In this document: piece after piece, positions 62,175 through 64,000 of the stretch
Numbering within the stretch: the stretch's first letter is position 1
Layout: the number at the start of each line of letters is the position of its first letter
Assembly: GCF_029632765.1 (NCBI RefSeq)
Contig: NZ_CP121247.1
Span: 1,674,001 to 1,738,000, forward strand
Direction: 5' to 3'
Origin: Arcanobacterium wilhelmae
GTDB lineage: Bacteria; Actinomycetota; Actinomycetes; Actinomycetales; Actinomycetaceae
DNA: 64,000 nucleotides
Translations under genes and position numbers: made by a program
The notes under the pieces: generated by a model
The model's input: the letters and a program-made list of their open reading frames with translations, nothing else
Told to the model about the DNA's origin: nothing
Databases searched by the model: none

Positions 62175-64000
62175 TCAGCTGTTCTTGCGGCGGCGAGCCA
62201 CCACAACAACTGACATGCCCATCAGGCCGAGCGCTGCAGCCATGACGCCCATGGACGCCGCGTTCGAGCCGGTCATCGGCAGACCCTCATGCTTCGGGGC
62301 AGGAGTCTGCGGAGCCGGAGGCATCGAGTGCTTGCCACGCTTCGGAGGAACCGGAGCCGGGTTCGGCTTGGGCTTGTCCGGCGTCGGCGGAACCGGCGGA
62401 ACCGGAGGCGTCGGCGGAACCGGAGGCGTCGGCGGAACCGGAGGCGTCGGCGGAACCGGAGGCGTCGGCGGAACCGGAGGCGTCGGCGGAACCGGAGGCG
62501 TCGGCGGAACCGGAGGCGTCGGCGGAACCGGAGGCGTCGGCGGAACCGGCGGAACCGGAGGCATCGGCGGCGTCGGCGGCGTCGGATCCTCAGGCTTCGG
62601 CTTCTCCGGATCAACCGGCGGCTTCGGATCCTCAGGCTTCGGCTTCTCCGGATCAACCGGCGGAGTCGGCGGCTTCGGATCCTCAGGCTTCGGCTTCTCC
62701 GGCGTCGGCGGTACCTCAGGCTTTGCGGAGTTCAGTACCCACACGTAGCCCGCGGCGTGCTCCACGGCCGGCTTGCCAGCCAGGTCCGTGTAGTCCACGC
62801 GAACCTTGAAGATCAGCTCGTCGCCGGTCTTGGCGCCCTTCGGAGCGGTGACGGTGACGTCGCCAGTCTTCGGATCTACCACAACGGTCCATCCGGCCGG
62901 AACCTCGGACTCGAGCGAGTACTTCGCGTCGGCCGGGATCACACCATCCTTGAAGGTCGGGTGGGTGGTGTTTGTCAGAACCTTCGCCACCTCAGGCTGC
63001 ACCTGGGAGCCGTCGTATTCGGGGTTGATGAACCCGAAGGCTGCACCCACGAGCACGACCTCGTTGGTCGGCGGGGTGGTCACCGTCCACTTCCCGGTGT
63101 TCGGATCCCAGGTCTGCTTACCCGGAACACCCGGGGTCTGGACCTTGGTCTGCCCCACTGGCAGGGTCGGATCGAACTTGATCTCAGTCTTGAAAGGCAC
63201 GTCGGCGGTTGCCGGCTGGCCTGGGCCAACTTCGATGATCTGCTTGACCGGAGCCTTCTCGTCGGTCAGCGTCGGATCACCCTTGGTGACCGTGCCGTCC
63301 GGGTTGAAGGTCAGGTGCTGGGTGTAGGTCTGCTCACCCGGCACGCCTTCCTGCACCGTCTTGGTTTCGCCCGGCTTGAGGTTCGGGTTCACGCGAACCT
63401 CTACCTCGAACGGAACCTGCTTGGTGTAGGTCACGTCGGACTCGCCGCCCTGCTGGAGGGTGCCGACGGTGATGATCTTCTTCTGCGGCGCCTTGGTCTG
63501 CTCCCACTTGCCCGTTTCCGGGTTGTAGGTTTCGGTGCCAGGCACGCCCTCCTGGGTCACCTTAGTTTCCCCGGCCTTGAGCGTGTTGTCGTACTTGATT
63601 TCGACGTCGAACGGAACCGGTCGCGGCTCAACTGCTGCCGGCTGGGTGCCGATCACGACGACCTCGTCCACCGGAGCCTTGGTCTGCTCAGTGGTCTGGG
63701 TCGGATCGCCCACGGGCTGCGAGTTGTTGAGCTTCTGGGTCCACGTGGTGGTCTGCTCGCCGGCCACGCCGGGGGTTTCCACTGTGTACGTGCCGGCCGG
63801 GACGGTCGGATCGTACTTGTAGACAACCTTGAACGGGATCGGCTCGGTCCAGGTCTTGGTGACCTCGCCCGGGTTATCCACCGGCGGACCCACCTCGACG
63901 ACGGCGTTCACCGGGTCGACGTGCTTGGTCGGGTCCACTGCCGGGTCCGACGTCGTCGTGGTGCCGTCTGGGTTGAACGTCACCTTCTGAGTGTACGTAT
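62175..64000 (-). CDS. LPXTG-anchored surface protein with G5-like repeats (partial, 5' end outside window)
   Basis: At least 608 residues are visible, and the frame stays open to the window edge, where TYTQKVTFNPDG continues the repeat pattern. The exported N-terminus is missing. At least five G5-like repeats of about 75-80 residues are seen (PFEVEVRVNPNLKPGETK, then VQEGVPGEQTYTQ). One Rib/YPDG-like domain follows (NPEYDGSQVQPEVAKV…GWTVVVDPKTGDVTV). A PEKPKPEDP and PTPPVP wall-spanning region leads to the sortase signal LPMTG, a hydrophobic helix and RRRKNS. It should be covalently attached to peptidoglycan and may act in adhesion or biofilm. Confidence 0.92.
   Translation of the reverse strand, partial: TYTQKVTFNPDGTTTTSDPAVDPTKHVDPVNAVVEVGPPVDNPGEVTKTWTEPIPFKVVYKYDPTVPAGTYTVETPGVAGEQTTTWTQKLNNSQPVGDPTQTTEQTKAPVDEVVVIGTQPAAVEPRPVPFDVEIKYDNTLKAGETKVTQEGVPGTETYNPETGKWEQTKAPQKKIITVGTLQQGGESDVTYTKQVPFEVEVRVNPNLKPGETKTVQEGVPGEQTYTQHLTFNPDGTVTKGDPTLTDEKAPVKQIIEVGPGQPATADVPFKTEIKFDPTLPVGQTKVQTPGVPGKQTWDPNTGKWTVTTPPTNEVVLVGAAFGFINPEYDGSQVQPEVAKVLTNTTHPTFKDGVIPADAKYSLESEVPAGWTVVVDPKTGDVTVTAPKGAKTGDELIFKVRVDYTDLAGKPAVEHAAGYVWVLNSAKPEVPPTPEKPKPEDPKPPTPPVDPEKPKPEDPKPPVDPEKPKPEDPTPPTPPMPPVPPVPPTPPVPPTPPVPPTPPVPPTPPVPPTPPVPPTPPVPPTPPVPPTPPVPPVPPTPDKPKPNPAPVPPKRGKHSMPPAPQTPAPKHEGLPMTGSNAASMGVMAAALGLMGMSVVVVARRRKNS
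62398..62541. repeat. Eight perfect 18-bp repeats coding for PTPPVP
   Basis: Unit GGAACCGGAGGCGTCGGC, read on the minus strand as a Pro-Thr-Pro-Pro-Val-Pro repeat in the wall-spanning region of the surface protein. Eight identical units are followed by degenerate ones. Perfect identity suggests recent slippage and likely copy-number variation between strains. Confidence 0.92.

Noticed and set aside
62137..62748. Gly-rich 'GGTGGVGG' protein opposite the surface protein
   Set aside because: It is the reverse reading of the PTPPVP repeats and stalk region.

Overview
The window reads as a chromosomal segment of a high-GC Gram-positive actinobacterium. Most genes are rich in G and C at third codon positions, large antisense reading frames are common (a high-GC artefact), and several actinobacterial families are present (DUF2516, DUF3073, sterol-carrier-family protein, LppM-type lipoprotein, nitrobindin-like FABP, ClgR- and PHO-box-like sites). 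The partial LPMTG surface protein with G5-like repeats, and the absence of any mycolate genes in the window, point to the Actinomycetaceae (Trueperella/Arcanobacterium-like). The genus is an inference.

Layout. 1-5 kb: start of a probable tilS, a zinc metalloprotease-like protein, dacB, ppa and an NlpC/P60 wall hydrolase. 5-13.4 kb: an alpha/beta hydrolase, a RAMA-domain protein, the feoABC iron(II) operon and ppdK. 13.5-18.8 kb: an envelope-stress cluster (PspC membrane protein divergent from a PspC-histidine kinase and a LuxR-type regulator) and an MFS transporter. 18.8-22.4 kb: an AT-richer island with three copies of a 75-bp palindromic element, an AbiEi/DUF559-like protein, a small secreted Cys-rich peptide and a CPBP protease. 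It is bracketed by the MFS gene's 3' end and a decayed copy of that end. 22.4-28.4 kb: three paralogous membrane-anchored esterases with a YceI gene between them. 28.5-31.1 kb: a 23-bp tandem array, a complete IS3-family element and a secreted-protein gene truncated by it. 31.2-37.4 kb: clpC, dtd, DUF2516, ygfZ, nitrobindin and a membrane protein. 37.7-46.1 kb: a phosphate/polyphosphate block (pstSCAB with a PHO-box-like repeat, NUDIX-phosphatase, ppk). 46.2-50.1 kb: tRNA-Lys, an EEP nuclease, msrB, mscS and tRNA-Glu/Asp/Phe. 50.2-56.4 kb: carbonic anhydrase, HAD protein, tpx, holin-like and DUF3618 genes, DUF3073, sterol-carrier-like protein, gdhA and a TetR regulator. 56.6-64 kb: LppM-like lipoprotein, a sulfide:quinone-oxidoreductase-like gene with a 55-aa partner and a CsoR-type operator, fba, a sirtuin and the surface protein, which runs off the window.

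How it fits together. The phosphate block couples high-affinity uptake (Pst) to polyphosphate synthesis and nucleotide clean-up. feoA-feoB-feoC overlap and should act as one transport unit. The PspC/kinase/regulator cluster resembles LiaFSR-type envelope sensing. At least eight genes have a TAnnnT-like hexamer ending exactly 7 nt before the start codon, which suggests widespread leaderless transcription.

The most unusual features are non-coding. There are two families of about 75-bp hairpin-forming repeats; in one, two copies show compensating arm changes. There are also several short tandem arrays and a dispersed GACGCCGGTG-type motif.
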